From Canna indica (lineage: Eukaryota; Streptophyta; Magnoliopsida; Zingiberales; Cannaceae), in assembly GCA_034359265.1 (NCBI GenBank), contig CP136891.1, positions 56,250,501 to 56,314,500 on the forward strand: a stretch of 64,000 nucleotides of DNA, given 5' to 3'. How positions within the stretch are numbered: position 1 is the stretch's first letter; each line of letters begins with the position of its first letter. This document shows, one piece after another, positions 23,107 to 35,343 of this stretch. The notes under the pieces were generated by a model. That model searched no databases, was not told where the DNA came from, and saw only the letters and a program-made list of their open reading frames with translations. Both the position numbers and the translations under genes were made by a program.

Positions 23107-23727
23107 GTAAAAGACTCAATCTTTAGCTATCATTCATGAGTTAGCTCATAATGTTGAGTAGATTCTTCATCTTTTCTTCTCTCAATGTCTTGATTCATTC
23201 ATAAAAATCATGATTCATGTTTCTTTTTCTTGGATGATGATCTTCTTTGGTATTTTTACCTCAAAAAGAAGTTTTAGGGAAGGAAAATCAAATTTATCAT
23301 GTTTTTTGTGTAAGTAAAAGCTTGTTTTTTTTTTTTCATGAGATATCCTTACTCTTAACATTTACTTTGTCTTTCTTAAAAGGATTTTTTTTCTTTACTT
23401 ATGGTTAATTCAAATTTCTCATCCTCATCTAGCCAAAACAAAAAGTTTTTTTTGGAAAATATAAATGATTCAAATGTATGTCTGCTATTTTATTTGTGAC
23501 CCATTTTATATTTTCTTTGGATCCTATCTTTTATTTTTATTTTTATTTTCTTTGCTCCTTTTTGGACTCACATATTGAGATTTAATGTTAAAATTCATTT
23601 TTTTAAAAAAAAGGGGAGGCCTTGTACAAATTTATGTCGATCTTAAAAGTGTTTCTTCTCCTTGCTTTAAGAGCATGCATTACTCATCAAAGCTAATCAT
23701 CTACACATCATCCTAATTGTCTTGCAG
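23107..23727 (+). other. putative leader intron of the element A downstream ORF
   Basis: Donor CTCCAAG|GTAAAAG at 23106/23107 and acceptor TTGTCTTGCAG|A at 23727/23728, one base before ATGGCACCCAAG. The same donor and acceptor flank a 600-bp interval in element C (60075-60674). The interior is T-rich, with long T runs, as plant introns are. This is inferred from sequence only; no transcript evidence is available. Confidence 0.6.
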
Positions 23728-23728
23728 A

Positions 23729-24875
23729 ATGGCACCCAAGACAAAGCTTCCAAGCTTGCCCGACAATCTTTTGACCACCATAGGCAAGACTAAAGCCCCT
23801 AGGTTTGCAGACAAAGCTATCTTACAAACTCGTCCAATTAACTTAGGTGACTTAGAGCAATATGACATTAGAGGAAACTTGCAAACCTAGGATGGGTAGA
23901 GTATATAGGAAAGCAAGTACCGGTATGTCCCATCTTGATAAAAGCATTTTTCTCCAATCTCGTGATAGATCAGGCTAGATTAGGTGACTCACTAGTTCTT
24001 AGATCTAAAATTTTGGGCAAATCCATAGTAATGACCGAATCAGCCATTAGAGATGCATTTGGGTTTCCTCTGCTAGGAAAATCCATATATAAGATGTCCA
24101 CACACTTTTTTCATGAGGATTTTCCTAGTCATGAAGTTATATCAGCCATTTGTCCTGAGGACAATCAGGGGATGCTTCCTACCCAAAGCATCAAACTTTC
24201 AACCTCAGCTAGGATTATGCACCTTATCATTGCATATAATATTCTTCCTAGAGCAGGTCACTATGATGAAGTAACCACTATGAGTACTAGGGTACTCTTC
24301 TTTGTCATGTCTCGCATACCCATAAACGTTCCTGATCTCATTCTTCGGTACATAGCGGATGTTCATGCCTCAAGGAAGCAAGCCCTACCATATGCCTAAG
24401 TGATTTCTCACTTTATATATGCTGCTGGGGTAAACAAATCTAGATTTGAAATAGAACCTGTACCCAAAGCCATAGATTCATCCTCTCTCAACCGCATGAA
24501 AATTCTTGAAAATCAGCACGGTAAAAGAGTACGGGGGGCTCCTGAGGAACACACTGATCATGACATAGTCATGCTGGTGGAAGCTCATCATCCGGAACAC
24601 CCATTGCGCGTCTGGGTGATCTGGAGCATCGCTTTGCTCATTTTCATATCTACCAGGTGGAATGGAATAGAGGCACAAGAGAACACCTAGACGAGTACGG
24701 CTGACGGATCGATGAGCATGGCCGGCGTATGGATGAATATGGTCAACGTATTGACCAGTATGGTCAGCAAGTGGATGAGTACGATCATCGATTTGATGAG
24801 ATGTATGGTCGGGTGGATGAGATGTGGCAATACTATCAGTCGCATCTACCACCTCCCCCACCTGAGGATGATTAG
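23729..24875 (+). pseudogene. element A downstream (envelope-position) ORF
   Basis: Starts MAPKTKLPSLPDNLLT. A central region, VPVCPILIKAFFSNLVIDQA...ILGKSIVMTESAIRDAFGFPL (about 23915-24075), resembles the 'putative plant transposon protein' (Transposase_32-like) domain found in ORFs downstream of pol in SIRE-type elements. The C-terminal part has DLE.RFA.FHI..EWN and then about nine 7-residue repeats of the DEYGQRI/DEHGRRM type (about 24695-24835), likely a coiled coil, ending in a Pro/Asp-rich tail. Stops at about 23888 and 24397 and a frameshift after about 24540 break it. Despite the name, nothing suggests a transposase here; its function is unknown. Confidence 0.7.
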
Positions 24876-25318
24876 TATTATTTGATGTTTGATGTTATTC
24901 ATTTTATGGAATTGTATTAACACTACACTTTGCTTGATCGACTTTATATTTGTATTTGAAACTCCTTATCTGTAAGGATTATGTGATGATGGAATGACTT
25001 GTTATATTTGAAACATGTTACTGTTTACACTTGGTATATGTGATGATTAGTATGTATGTTTTCATCCCTTGAGTTGAGATTTTCATGCTTCATGAAAACT
25101 AATTTGACTTTTATTGCCCTTTTTTGATTGATGTCAAAAGGGGGAGAAAAATATAGGTAAAGGGGAAGAAAATATAGGAAAACCATGTATATAGATAGGG
25201 GGAGCTCTATTATATAGATATGCATATTGATAGGGGGAGAAATCCCATGTTTGATATCCTTTGTGCTTAAATGATATATTTTCTTAAGGATGTTTGTCAT
25301 CATCAAAAAGGGGGAGAT
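24876..25318 (+). promoter_or_regulatory. polypurine-tract region before the 3' LTR of element A
   Basis: Four purine tracts of the AGGGGGAG type occur at about 25138-25146, 25197-25204, 25232-25240 and 25306-25318. The last abuts the LTR start and is the expected plus-strand primer. The same number and rough order is seen in B (33298-33480) and C (58478-58705). Confidence 0.65.
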
Positions 25319-26774
25319 TGTTGGCCTAAGGTTTTCTACCTTGGTCCTAATCTCGGTTTTGATGATAACAAACATGAAACTAATGTTTCATTAAAAAATA
25401 TTTTCAGGTTCCATATCGATTAGCTCTTGATGTCCTCGATCAAAAATATTGAAGAAATCAGAAAACCGGAAGGACATTGATCGTCGCGTTCGGGTTCGTC
25501 GTGGAAATCTCTCAAAGATTGACGTGTGCACCAAAGACGTCTTAGTCGAGTCTAAACAACACATGGAAACCTCTCCAAGTTGACACACGTTGAAAGTCAA
25601 AACCCAGAAATGAAGCGCGCAAGAAGAAGGTTGAAAAATTAAGTTCAGCCTAGGTTCGATCGATCAGATGATGTTAAAAATTGGCAGTAGCCAATTCGGT
25701 CGACCGAAGATGGTTAAAAATCGGTAGTGGTTATTTCGATCGATCGGTCGGTCGACCGACCGAGGCCAAAAACTGGTAGTGCCTACTTCGGTCGACCGAT
25801 CGGTCGATCAGATAGCAGAAGAGCTGAAACGTGACTCGTTCGGTTGACTCTCCGATCGATCGAACAGAGTGGTAGAAGCACAAAAATCCAGCGATCGCTA
25901 GGCGGTCGATCGGTCTGTAGACCGACGATCGACTAGCAAGCGATCGAACGACGTCCAACGTGCGAAAAAACACCCATTGAGGAGTCGTTCAGTTGAGGGG
26001 TTATAGATACTCCTAACCTAACTTCTTTAACCTCTCTTAACAACTAATATAAGCATTCAAAAGAGAGATTTGTGCCTTCTAGAGCTTGATTGACTTGCGC
26101 TCTCTTCTCCGATCAATGACTTCTCAAGCGCTCATCTTCCCTCAGCTCGGGCTTCGATTCGAGCTTAACGTCTTGGCGAGTTAGAGGCTTTGGAGGCTTG
26201 GAAAAGAGCATTTGGTCTTGGTTTATTCTTTAAGCTCTTTTCATTGTAATTTTAATTGTTATTTGAACTTGTTTTCATTGGATTTGAGCTTGTGTAAGAC
26301 CTAGAATGTGGGTCTTGAAATTGAGTGGTTGTCTTTGTGTTTGAGGCTTAATTCCACCGGTGTAAACTTAGTTTACTAGGATTAGTTGAGTTGTCCCTTA
26401 GGTTGAGGTGCAAGAGTGCTCTCGGTAAGAAGGCGGAGACTTCCGGGTGTGTAAGTGCCTTAGGTTGAGAGCGAGACTCTTCGGGTCAAAGTCCTCGTTG
26501 TAAGGGAAACAAGATTAATCTAGTAAAGCTTAGTTTGGAAATCCTATGCGGGATGCTTAGGTAGTGGAGTAGGCATTGAGGCCGAACCACTATAAATCAC
26601 CGTGTTTGCATTGCTTCTCTTGCGTTTTCTTAATTAGCATATTCTCTTTGCTTTCGCTTGTTATTCAATTTGTTAAATTACCTAAGTAACCAAGTAAATG
26701 ATTAAAACCGGAATTAGGCGAAAAGATTAGTAAACACACTATTCACCCCTCTTCTAGTGTGGCCATTTCACCCA
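25319..26774 (+). repeat. 3' LTR of element A
   Basis: Starts TGTTGGCCTAAGG after the polypurine tract and ends near GTGGCCATTTCACCCA. The start is almost identical to the (reverse) ends of F and B. A dense set of GGTCGACCG/CGATCGATCGG palindromic motifs lies at 25650-25960. A phrase ACCACTATAAATCACCGTG near 26590 is shared with the other LTRs of the family. The length is 1456 bp. Confidence 0.85.
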
Positions 26775-27384
26775 ATAGTATGGTCCTGTCTTACGCTCCT
26801 CAGCGAGCTCGGCTTGACCCCTTAAGCGTAGTCCTCAGCCTCAACAACACTACATCCAGCATAAGAGTCCTTACTTGGCCTCAACGCCGCTACATCCGGC
26901 CTCAGAGCCCTTACTTGGCCTCAACACCACTATATCGGGCCTCAGAGCCCTTACTCGAGCTCATCGCAACTACATATGGTCTCAGAGACCTTATTGACCC
27001 ATCGTGTGGTCATGCCTTATGCTCCTCGGTGAGCTCGGCTTGATCTCCCGAGCGCGGTCCTCGGCCTCAGTGCCGCTACATCTATTCTCAATGCCCTTAC
27101 TCGGCCACAGCGCCACTACATCCAGCCTCAGCAGCACTACATCCGGCCTCAGAGCCCTTACTCGGCCTTAGTGCCGCTACATTTGGCCTCGGAGTCCCTA
27201 CCCGCCCTCAGTGCCGCTATATCCGGCCTCAATGCTACTACATCTGGCCTCAGAGCCCATACTCGGCCTCAGCGCCACTACGTCCGGTCTTAGAGCCCTT
27301 ACTCGGTCTCAACGCTACTACGTCCAGCCTTAGCTCCCTTACTCAGCCTCAACGCTGCTACATCCGGGCCTCAGAGCCCTTACT
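26775..27384 (+). repeat. 40-bp minisatellite
   Basis: About a dozen degenerate copies of a 40-bp unit, CCTCAACGCCGCTACATCCG followed by GCCTCAGAGCCCTTACTTGG. It lies between the end of element A and the gypsy gag fragment. The GC content is well above its surroundings. One unrelated block (about 26975-27060) interrupts the array. Confidence 0.85.
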
Positions 27385-28461
27385 TGATTTGCCTCCTACT
27401 GTGAACCCGTCAGTAATGTAGTCGATGACTCCTCATATTTTGTTTCCTGAGCGATTGGCTAGGTCGTTGTCCCTTTGACCTCCAGGATGGTTCGAAGGCA
27501 TCTGACTTCGACTCCGGCATTGATGGTCTTAACTCCTGCTCCGACCATCCTCTCTTCCATGGTTGATGTATCGATCGAGACGTCCTGCATGGACCAAGTC
27601 CTCGAGTTGGTCACCAAGCACCACAGAATCTTCTGTGGTACGCCCATAGGTGTCGTGGTAAGCACATTTTTTCCTTATGTCGGCGTTGGGTGGCAGTGTT
27701 TGCTTACCGACATTAACAGGGTGCCTGAGGAATTTCAAGTCGTAGATCTCGCGGATGATGGTTTCTTTCTTTGTGTTGAATGAAGTGTACTTCTCATATC
27801 GAGCGTTCGGATGGGGTGGTGACCTTGCCCTCTTATCGTTCTCTTGCTCACAGTGATTTCGGTCCTCCTCCTTTTTGTTAGTTTTCTTGGATTTCTTGTC
27901 TTTGGCAGTGTCTTTGACATTCTGCCTATTAGCCTTTCTAGCCTTATGGAGCTCCTCCATCTCCATATAACTTGCAACCTTCTATTGGAACTCGATTATG
28001 TCTTTCGACTTTGCCGGAGCGATCTGGTTTGTGAAGTGTCCGAGCTTCAATCCGTGTTTGATAGAAAAAAGCTCGGCTAAAGGGTCGAGATTCAGGATCT
28101 CCGCGGCCGTGGCATGGAATTTCTGTATGTAATCCCTTAAGCGCTCATGTTGCCTCTGCTTGATGTAGTGGAGGGTATCCTCAGTTTTGGAGTAGCTCCG
28201 GGATGAGGAGAATCGGCTGGTGAAGGCACGGGAGAGTTTTGCAAAAGAGTGTGTGGACCCCGGTGGAAGGGAGGAGAACCATAATAGTGCGGCCTTTTCT
28301 AGGATGGTCGGGAAGGCTTTGCAAAGGACGAGGTCGGTCGAGCCATTGAGGAGCATCATGGACCTGAATATTGTCTGGTTTGTAGTTGGGTCACCCATAC
28401 CATCATAGGGGTTCAGCATGGTCAGCAACCTAAATTTGGGTGGAAGGCATGCTGCCATGAT
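27385..28461 (-). pseudogene. gypsy (Tat-type) gag fragment
   Basis: The best preserved gag of its family here. It begins MAACLPPKFRLLTMLNPYDG at about 28455 and runs through LLWFSSLPPGSTHSF, YIKQRQHERLRDYIQKFHA and SIKHGLKLGHFTNQIA to about 27982. A basic KKSKKTNKKEEDRN stretch follows, then CAYHDTYGRTTEDS with the DQLEDLVHAGRLDRYI helix (about 27560-27680). One stop or frameshift separates the two halves near 27975. It starts exactly at the border with the LTR at 28462, and it probably continues at 38018-38610, on the far side of the B insertion. Confidence 0.85.
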
Positions 28462-29993
28462 TGTTGGGATGCAGAGAGGAAATACAATAGAAAATAACGA
28501 TTTAAAAAATTTAAAAGCATCCCGAAAACAACAATCTACTTTAGCGATGTTAAGGAATTCAATACATGAGGAAGGAACAATTTTATACTTTAGGCTGAAA
28601 GGTGAATGAGCTACTCCGATCCCGAATCTGAGATGCACGCATGCACGTCCTCCAATGATAGTCCACACCAAGCACCTCGTAACACAAGGGGGCAGTGGCC
28701 TCTTGGGCTTGTCATGGCTCAATGGACTTTTTACTCAAGCTCTGATTTGCACCAAATATGGGTCGACCCTTCCACCAAGAACCGAGCAGCGAGCAAAGGG
28801 AGGAAGAGGATGTGAAAACCCGAAACAAATTGACACAAGATTAAAGTACATTGCTGGAATTTTAGGACTCCTCCAAAGATCCAACACGGCCGTGATTTCC
28901 AACGAGGGAAAAATCCCGCGGAGCTTCTCCAAGCTTGTGGATGGGTAAGAGGTGGAAACAGGGGGTCAGCTAGGGATTGGAGGTGGAGAGAAATATGAAA
29001 GTTAATTCAAAATTAATTCTTCAAATAAGGGGTTCAGCCACCCCTATATATAACTCTCCATGGGTCAGCTACTATATCCGACCTTGTTAATTTGAATTCA
29101 CATCGGAATTCAAAATTTCGAGGTTTGCCTCCAACCGAATTCCCTATCAAAAGGGAGTTCAAATTTAGGAAGTCAAAACTAATCTCCCTACCATATAGGG
29201 AGTCAAAACTAATCTCCCTATTAAATAGGGAGACTAGGCGCATGGGGAGACCAAGCTTGGTCTCCCCTGATTCGAATTCAAAATTTGAATCAGATTTCTA
29301 TCAAAATAGAAGTTTAATTTCCGACCTAGCTAGAATCAACCCAACCCAAGTGATGGGTCGGTTCACTCAATGAACCGGACCTTGGGTTCGGTTCGGCTCA
29401 ACAGTTGAACTAGACCAAGGGTCAGTTTAGACTTATTATGTGTTGGACCCTACAAATTAGTGTTCTGAGGAACTCCTTTCTCGAGTACTTTCAATTCGTT
29501 CGAATGGGAAACACCTTTCTTGATTTTATCCTTAGACGGGAACTGTGATCGTGTCGTGGCATGTTCATACTAGTAAACATTAACTGTCGTATTTGAGCTC
29601 TATCTCAAAAAGCCCATTACGAGGGAAGCTTGTTTGTGTGTGACCCATTGGGCCCCACACTAAGTTAGTAGTGAGTCGTGCATAACGGAGAGTTGAATTC
29701 AATAGAACTCCTTCTATTTGAATTTCCACAAGCCACCACTAAACCCTTTTTAGTGTGGTCATGTGAGACTTTACTCACGAGTCAAGATTGACGTCTAACA
29801 ACATATTATGAGTACTTGGATAGTGTGAGGTTCAATTTGCAAGGATTGAATGCCCTTTGGTGAGTAGTTACCGTGCAACTAAATCCTTCGGTTACAATGT
29901 CCCGAATGCGGCTATAGTACGGAAGTCATGTCAAACCCTAATACCGATTCATATATATTCCAATCTCTCAAGTTGTCGTCTCAATCATGAACA
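28462..29993 (-). repeat. copia-type LTR at the left end of the B complex
   Basis: On the minus strand it runs from TGTTCATGATTGAGACGAC to CTCTGCATCCCAACA, so it has TG...CA ends. A TATATATAGGGG box near 29040-29050 (minus) would sit in U3/R. It is unrelated to the LTR family of A-F. Tandem and inverted TCCCTATTTAATAGGGA-like units lie at 29150-29240. On its right it is directly followed by B's 3' LTR, without B's distal LTR half. It could be a solo LTR or the 3' end of a chimeric element. Confidence 0.65.
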
Positions 29994-30454
29994 ATCACTC
30001 TCCCACTTCACTCTCCCTAAGGACACTCTAATCCTAGATTACACTGGTGGAATTATGCCTAAACACCAAGGCAACCACCCACTCAATCAACCTAGCACTC
30101 TAGGTTTACACACTTGATATATAGACAATGAAATAAACAACAAAATACAATAACAAATGGAGCAATAATCAAAACAATAATACTTAGCTCCAACAAGAAT
30201 CACCTAGCTCCTATTGATCTTTAAGGATTCAAAGGCAAGATCAAGAATGAAGGTTCAAGGCTAGGGTTTTATAAAAGGTGACCCAATAAAAGCTTAGGAA
30301 TGATCAAAGATGGCTCAAGGAAGTGTTGGATGGCCATGAAAGGTAGTCAAGGGATTGTATTTATAAGGCATGAAAGAAGGGAGCCAAAACAGCTCACTCA
30401 ACGGGTAGATTTTTGCCTATTGGCGCCGCTCGATTGATGGCCGAGCGACCGGCC
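29994..30454 (-). repeat. element B 3' LTR, inner part (left of the nested gypsy LTR)
   Basis: Closely matches the 5' LTR of B at about 37125-37590, for example GACACTCTAATCCTA and AGCACT.TAGGTTTACACAC. It stops at about 29998, where homology to B's LTR ends and the copia LTR begins. The last five bases (30450-30454, CGGCC) are the target duplication of the gypsy LTR. Confidence 0.85.
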
Positions 30455-32884
30455 TGTCACACCCCAACTGAGGGTAGTGTGACCGGCCAGGGCCTACATC
30501 CTGCCATGTAGCCTACTGTCTACACTGACTGATTAGAAACCAGAACATTTCGAGAAAAAGAAACCACAACGCAATCTTTATTTAAAGTTTTTGAAGTTCA
30601 CAAATATATATTTTTCAACCCAAAGAAGAAAACCAACATCGTCACAAATAGAACATCTCAAGTATCAAAGTTATTACAAACTTTTCAAAATACTAACTGT
30701 TAGTGTAGAAACGAAAAATAAACTACTACATGACACTGGACTATGACCAAAGGACGCCACTATGAGATATGGCACCATCGCCTGCCCTCCAGCTGCACCA
30801 TGACGATGAGCCTCAATCACTGATCATGCTCTGCAAACAAAGGAAGCAAACCGTGAGTCCACTTGGGACTCAGTGAGCGGTCCTTTCGAACCTCCACATA
30901 ATCCACAATTAGTCATGCATAACATATAAAGCAACATAGACCATATAGGAGAAACCTGCCATAACAGCCTAATTAAGCCACCTGGCATCTGGCCGTTTAG
31001 GCCTACTTATGGTATAAGAATCTTGGCTACAACCGGCCCTACCATACAAGGTAGAATTACAGTGGCCGTTCGGCCACATCATATCAAGATGTAAACAAGA
31101 AATCCCGGACCATCGACTAGGATGATCTACTAGTCTTCGGACACCATCTAGGGTAGGGATAGCTAGTCCCACCCAACTGAGGTCTGACACCAAGCGGGCC
31201 CGCTAGTGCATCTCAAGACCCAATCACTAGCCGAGACAAGCATTGGTCATTTCCGACCGCCATGCTTCTCGATGGACCATCTCAAGCACATCACATAATC
31301 AAATGCCCTAGGGTTTCCTTATATACACTTCGGGCAGTTGCCCGTATCCGGCCCTAATCCGGCCTGCAGGGTCAACAAATTAATGTTGCCCTTCCAAAAA
31401 CGTCTGCACCTAATAGTTCTAGGTTTCCAAAAATGAATACTAGAAGTCCTAGAAGTTGTGTCATTTCCTAGCTAAGTTTCCATATATAATATGCATCTTG
31501 CAACGTCATACATGTCATCTAGAGTTATATATACGGTACCTTGGGTGAGGAATTTTGTGAATCGATCTTGGAATTCCACCCATGAACATTTCAGGACAAC
31601 ATATGTAATTTAAAGAAAGGTAAGTATAATTTACAACAACTATTATATATATAACTACGAGATTCATAAATAAACATTTATACGCTGCATTTAGAATTAA
31701 ATTCAATAAGAAACAGTTCATCTAGCATGGTAAGATAACAATAAATTCAACAATGTATGAAATACTAAGCATGGTAAAAATATTACATCATTTCAAAAAT
31801 TAAAGAGGAATGAGCTAAGGATGGTCACTATGCTCTCATTCCTAAGTGTTACCATGCCTCTATAATTTTAGCAATCTAACTATGGAAATTACCATCTAAA
31901 GCTCACCCTCTCCCTCCCTTAGGCTTGGTTGCTCGGCCATTCCTCTTAGGGTAGGAAAGGAAGAGGAGGATTAATCCCCAACTCTAATTCATTGTCTCCG
32001 CTATATCTTAATTGCATAATGACTAGTTTGCCCCTCCCCCTATACTCGGCCGAACCCTTCTCATGAAACTTTAGGGTTTGCTCGGCCAATCCTATGAGTT
32101 TTACGGAAGACGAGTTCCTTAACACGTGAAATCGATGATTAAGAACACACTATTCATGAAATTGAGACCATCCGAGGGCTCTACTTCCGTCAAGGGAATT
32201 GGGGAAAATTTTGGCATGACCTTTCCCCTTTTCCCATGGTTCGGTAGCTCTAAAACTTGAGAAATCAACGAGAAATCTTGACGATCCGACAATAATTGAT
32301 GCAAAATAGCGAATACACAATTTCGAAACCAAGAATCGACGGAAACTCGCGAGAAAACACATCCTAACATTTCTAGGGGTTTGGCTACCCGCCTCCCCCA
32401 ATCCTTCAAATCTAACCACTCACCTTTGCTAGAGGAAGATGAAGGATCGAGCGTTGACGACCTCGAATCTTCCGGCGACGACGCGAAACCCGGATCGACC
32501 AAGATCTATCTCCCTTGCTCCTTCTCCCCCTCTCCCTATGCGCTGCCTTGTGTGACTCCAAGATGAGTCGCACGGCAGCTTGGCTGAGGGATTTTAATCC
32601 CTTATCTAACCTTACATTCTTGCCTTTGACTCTTACTACTGACTCGACTATGCCCGAGCTCGACTTGGGTTCCGACTCTACTCGTAACACAAGTCGATTT
32701 AAACTCGATTAAGGTATAAATGCATAAAAGGAAAGAGTCATTTGCCCAATTTAATTGCATACATCATTAGTAGATTCATACCTTTTACTCGAGGTGATCC
32801 TAAGGCTCAACTCGACTTACCCCGGGTCCGGTGCGCTGCACCAAAATAGATTTTTATATTAGGATTTTTTTTTTGGGTCTTACA
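30455..32884. repeat. solo LTR of a Ty3/gypsy-type element in B's 3' LTR
   Basis: A 2430-bp segment with TGTCACACCCC at the left end and GGGTCTTACA at the right end (TG...CA), flanked by perfect 5-bp repeats CGGCC (30450-30454 and 32885-32889). Read the other way it would start TGTAAGACCC and end GGGGTGTGACA, typical of chromovirus-like LTRs, so minus orientation is more likely. No gag or pol domain was recognised inside. It disrupts sequence that is continuous in B's 5' LTR. Confidence 0.85.
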
Positions 32885-33295
32885 CGGCCACCGACTGGAG
32901 TGCACTGGTCCATTTCCGAGCTCTGCCGATCGGTGGCCGGCTGATGGCCGTTTGACCAACAAGCTAAAACCAGCCCTGTTTCAATTGATTTTGCAGCTTG
33001 TTGTTCGTTTTCAGATTTTGTCTTAGGATTTTGGTTCTATAGGTATCTAGGCATTGTGTCGAGGATTTTACATATTGTCTAGACACCCCAAAATCTAGAC
33101 TCTATATTTTTTGATAAATCCGAGCGCGTCGACCAACGTCCTTCCGAATTTCCAATTTCTCCGATATTTTCAATCGCAGACGTCGAATGCTAACTGACTT
33201 GGAACCTGAAAGTATTTCTTAATGACACCATTAGTTCCATGTTTGTTATCATCAAAATCGAGATTAAGATCAAGCTTGAAAACCTTAGGCCAACA
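32885..33295 (-). repeat. element B 3' LTR, outer part
   Basis: Continues B's LTR after the gypsy insertion and ends at GGCCAACA (33295), i.e. the TG start of the LTR on the minus strand. Directly outside is the polypurine tract (CTCCCCC at 33299 on the plus strand). The matching part of the 5' LTR is about 37590-38017. Confidence 0.85.
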
Positions 33296-35343
33296 ATCTC
33301 CCCCTTTTTTATGATGATAAACATCCTAAAGAAAATATATATATTAAAGCACAAAGAATATCAACCAAGGGATTTCTCCCCCTATCATCATGCATATCTA
33401 AGTAAATTTACTCTCCCTATCTATATGCATGGTTTTCCTATATTTTCTTTCCCTTTACTTATATTTTTCTCCCCCTTTTGACATCACTCAAAAAGGGCAA
33501 GAAAAGTCAACTATGGTCAAAGTTGGGACTTGGAAACTAGTCTTCATGAAAATGAAGTCAACCAACCCAAGAGATGAAAACAACATATCGATTATGAGAC
33601 AAGTTTAATACATGATATCAAAGAATTCTATGTCTATTATTCATGTATCAAGCTCATGTATTTTCATGTATCGATCAACATATCAAAAAACCATTTTAGA
33701 AGTGATTTTTCACGAGTAAAAATGAGAACGATGCCAAAAACATGATCCTACATCATACTTGAAGTCTCATTCGAAGATTTCGACAAAAATCCAAAGTATC
33801 AAAAAATGAGCACTTGGGAAGAATGATTCTTTAAAATTTCGAAATCTAATTTTAAAAATTCAAATCAAATCACATTCATACTCAAGATTTTTGAAGTTTT
33901 TATGATATAAACTAATTTTTTCAAGGAAGATGCAGATTCAAGAATCAACAAAAAATTATTTTTTTGCACTTTTTCTAAAATTCATTGAGTTCTAGTGGCA
34001 TTTTCGTAAATATCAGTCATTTTTTTAAATGTTCCCATAATTCATCCAAACTTTTCGGATATCAAGATGTAATCATTTAAAGCATGTATATCAAGTTTGA
34101 GATGAAAATAATATTATTTGGTCAAAATATCAACCTAGCACAATTTCATTACAAAATAAGCATGATAACATGAAATTGCTAAGTATCAAATTTGATCATT
34201 TACTCATGATTTTTCAAGTTTAATCACATGAACACCTAACATGAGTAAATATAAACATGTTTGTGAAGTTTGGACCTAAAATTGAGTTTCTAAGTCAATT
34301 TATTGACTTAGATCAAATCTACTCAAGTTTAGGTCTCTTAAGGTCAACTAGTTATCATCTTGTTGATCTACACATGAATTTTCAATTCTAAACACCTAGA
34401 AGCATGTCGTGTGTATCTCTAAACATGTTGTATGAGTTTGGACTTAGAAAGAAGCTAGGTCTCTAATGACAAGTTTTGGCCAAGCACAACTTTCATTCAA
34501 TGAAATTTGCCTAAGTCCTACAATTCTTCCTACTCATGAAATTTCAAGAATTTAACATGCAATTTCAATCATGAGTATAGAGACACCAATAAAACATGAA
34601 AATTTAGGTATTAGACTAGATATTTTCAATAACAAAAGACATATCTCATCCATGCGAATTTAGCCAAACTTTTCAGTTTTCATTGACATAGCCTTTTATT
34701 CTTAATAACTTGCAAGTATACTTCATTAATAGTAATCAAAGCATACATACTTAGCAAGTTATCGTACTAAATATCAAAGAGAAAATCAAGTTTCTTTTTC
34801 GAAAATCTAACTTTACTAAATAGTGAAGATTCATTTTAAATGAGTCAACATGATACCAAAATGAATCAAAGAGGTCTCAAAAATATGAAATTTTAAAAAT
34901 TAAGATCTCCAACCCTTCCTATTGGTCGAAAACTGAAAGGCCACAATGAGCCTACGATTTAGAACCGTAAGGTCGCATGAGCCCGTTATAGGCTACTAAG
35001 GTCTCCGAATAAGAGACCGAAAATCAAAAATCAAAAATCATTTGAAATATATTAAGAGCGGGAAAAATAAATCAATTTTAAGCATGTATCATAAACACCA
35101 ACTACAAAAATACAAGTAGAGAAAAGGTGATGATACCAAAGTGATTTAGATGCCAATTTTTATACCTAAGTCATCTAGTCTAGGTGAAGACTTTGAAGTT
35201 GCAACCATGTAAGGATCATTCCTTCAATTTCTTGGTCAACTTCAACTCTTCAATTTCCATTACCATTGTGTGGTAGCTACCCCTACAAGAGAACAAGAGA
35301 CATTTGATATCCAAATGCCTTTGGGTCCTAGGGGGTTAGTGGG
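33296..35343 (-). other. non-coding spacer of element B with polypurine tracts
   Basis: Purine tracts (C-rich on the plus strand) occur at about 33298, 33377, 33411 and 33468, as in A and C. The rest (33500-35340) is AT-rich, repeats phrases shared with the spacers of A and C, and holds no ORF of note. The envelope-position ORF and its intron are missing. Confidence 0.6.

Larger units (their letters stand above)
21350..26774 (+). mobile_element. element A: pol-less SIRE-like LTR element, 5'-truncated
   Basis: Contains, in order, the family's non-coding spacer (21350-23106), a leader intron and downstream ORF (23107-24875), polypurine tracts, and a complete 3' LTR (25319-26774). The gag, primer site and 5' LTR are missing at the left junction (about 21350). 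Comparison with element C (minus strand, 57074-64000) shows the same order in both. No protease, integrase, RT or RNase H motif occurs anywhere in the element. Confidence 0.8.

Noticed and set aside
23729..24875. Downstream ORF as a true transposase or envelope protein
   Set aside because: The similar database label 'putative plant transposon protein' does not imply a DDE enzyme, and no signal peptide or membrane segment was seen. Only its position is envelope-like.
26759..27043. 94-codon plus-strand frame
   Set aside because: It lies across the LTR A end and the 40-bp minisatellite; composition is explained by the repeat.
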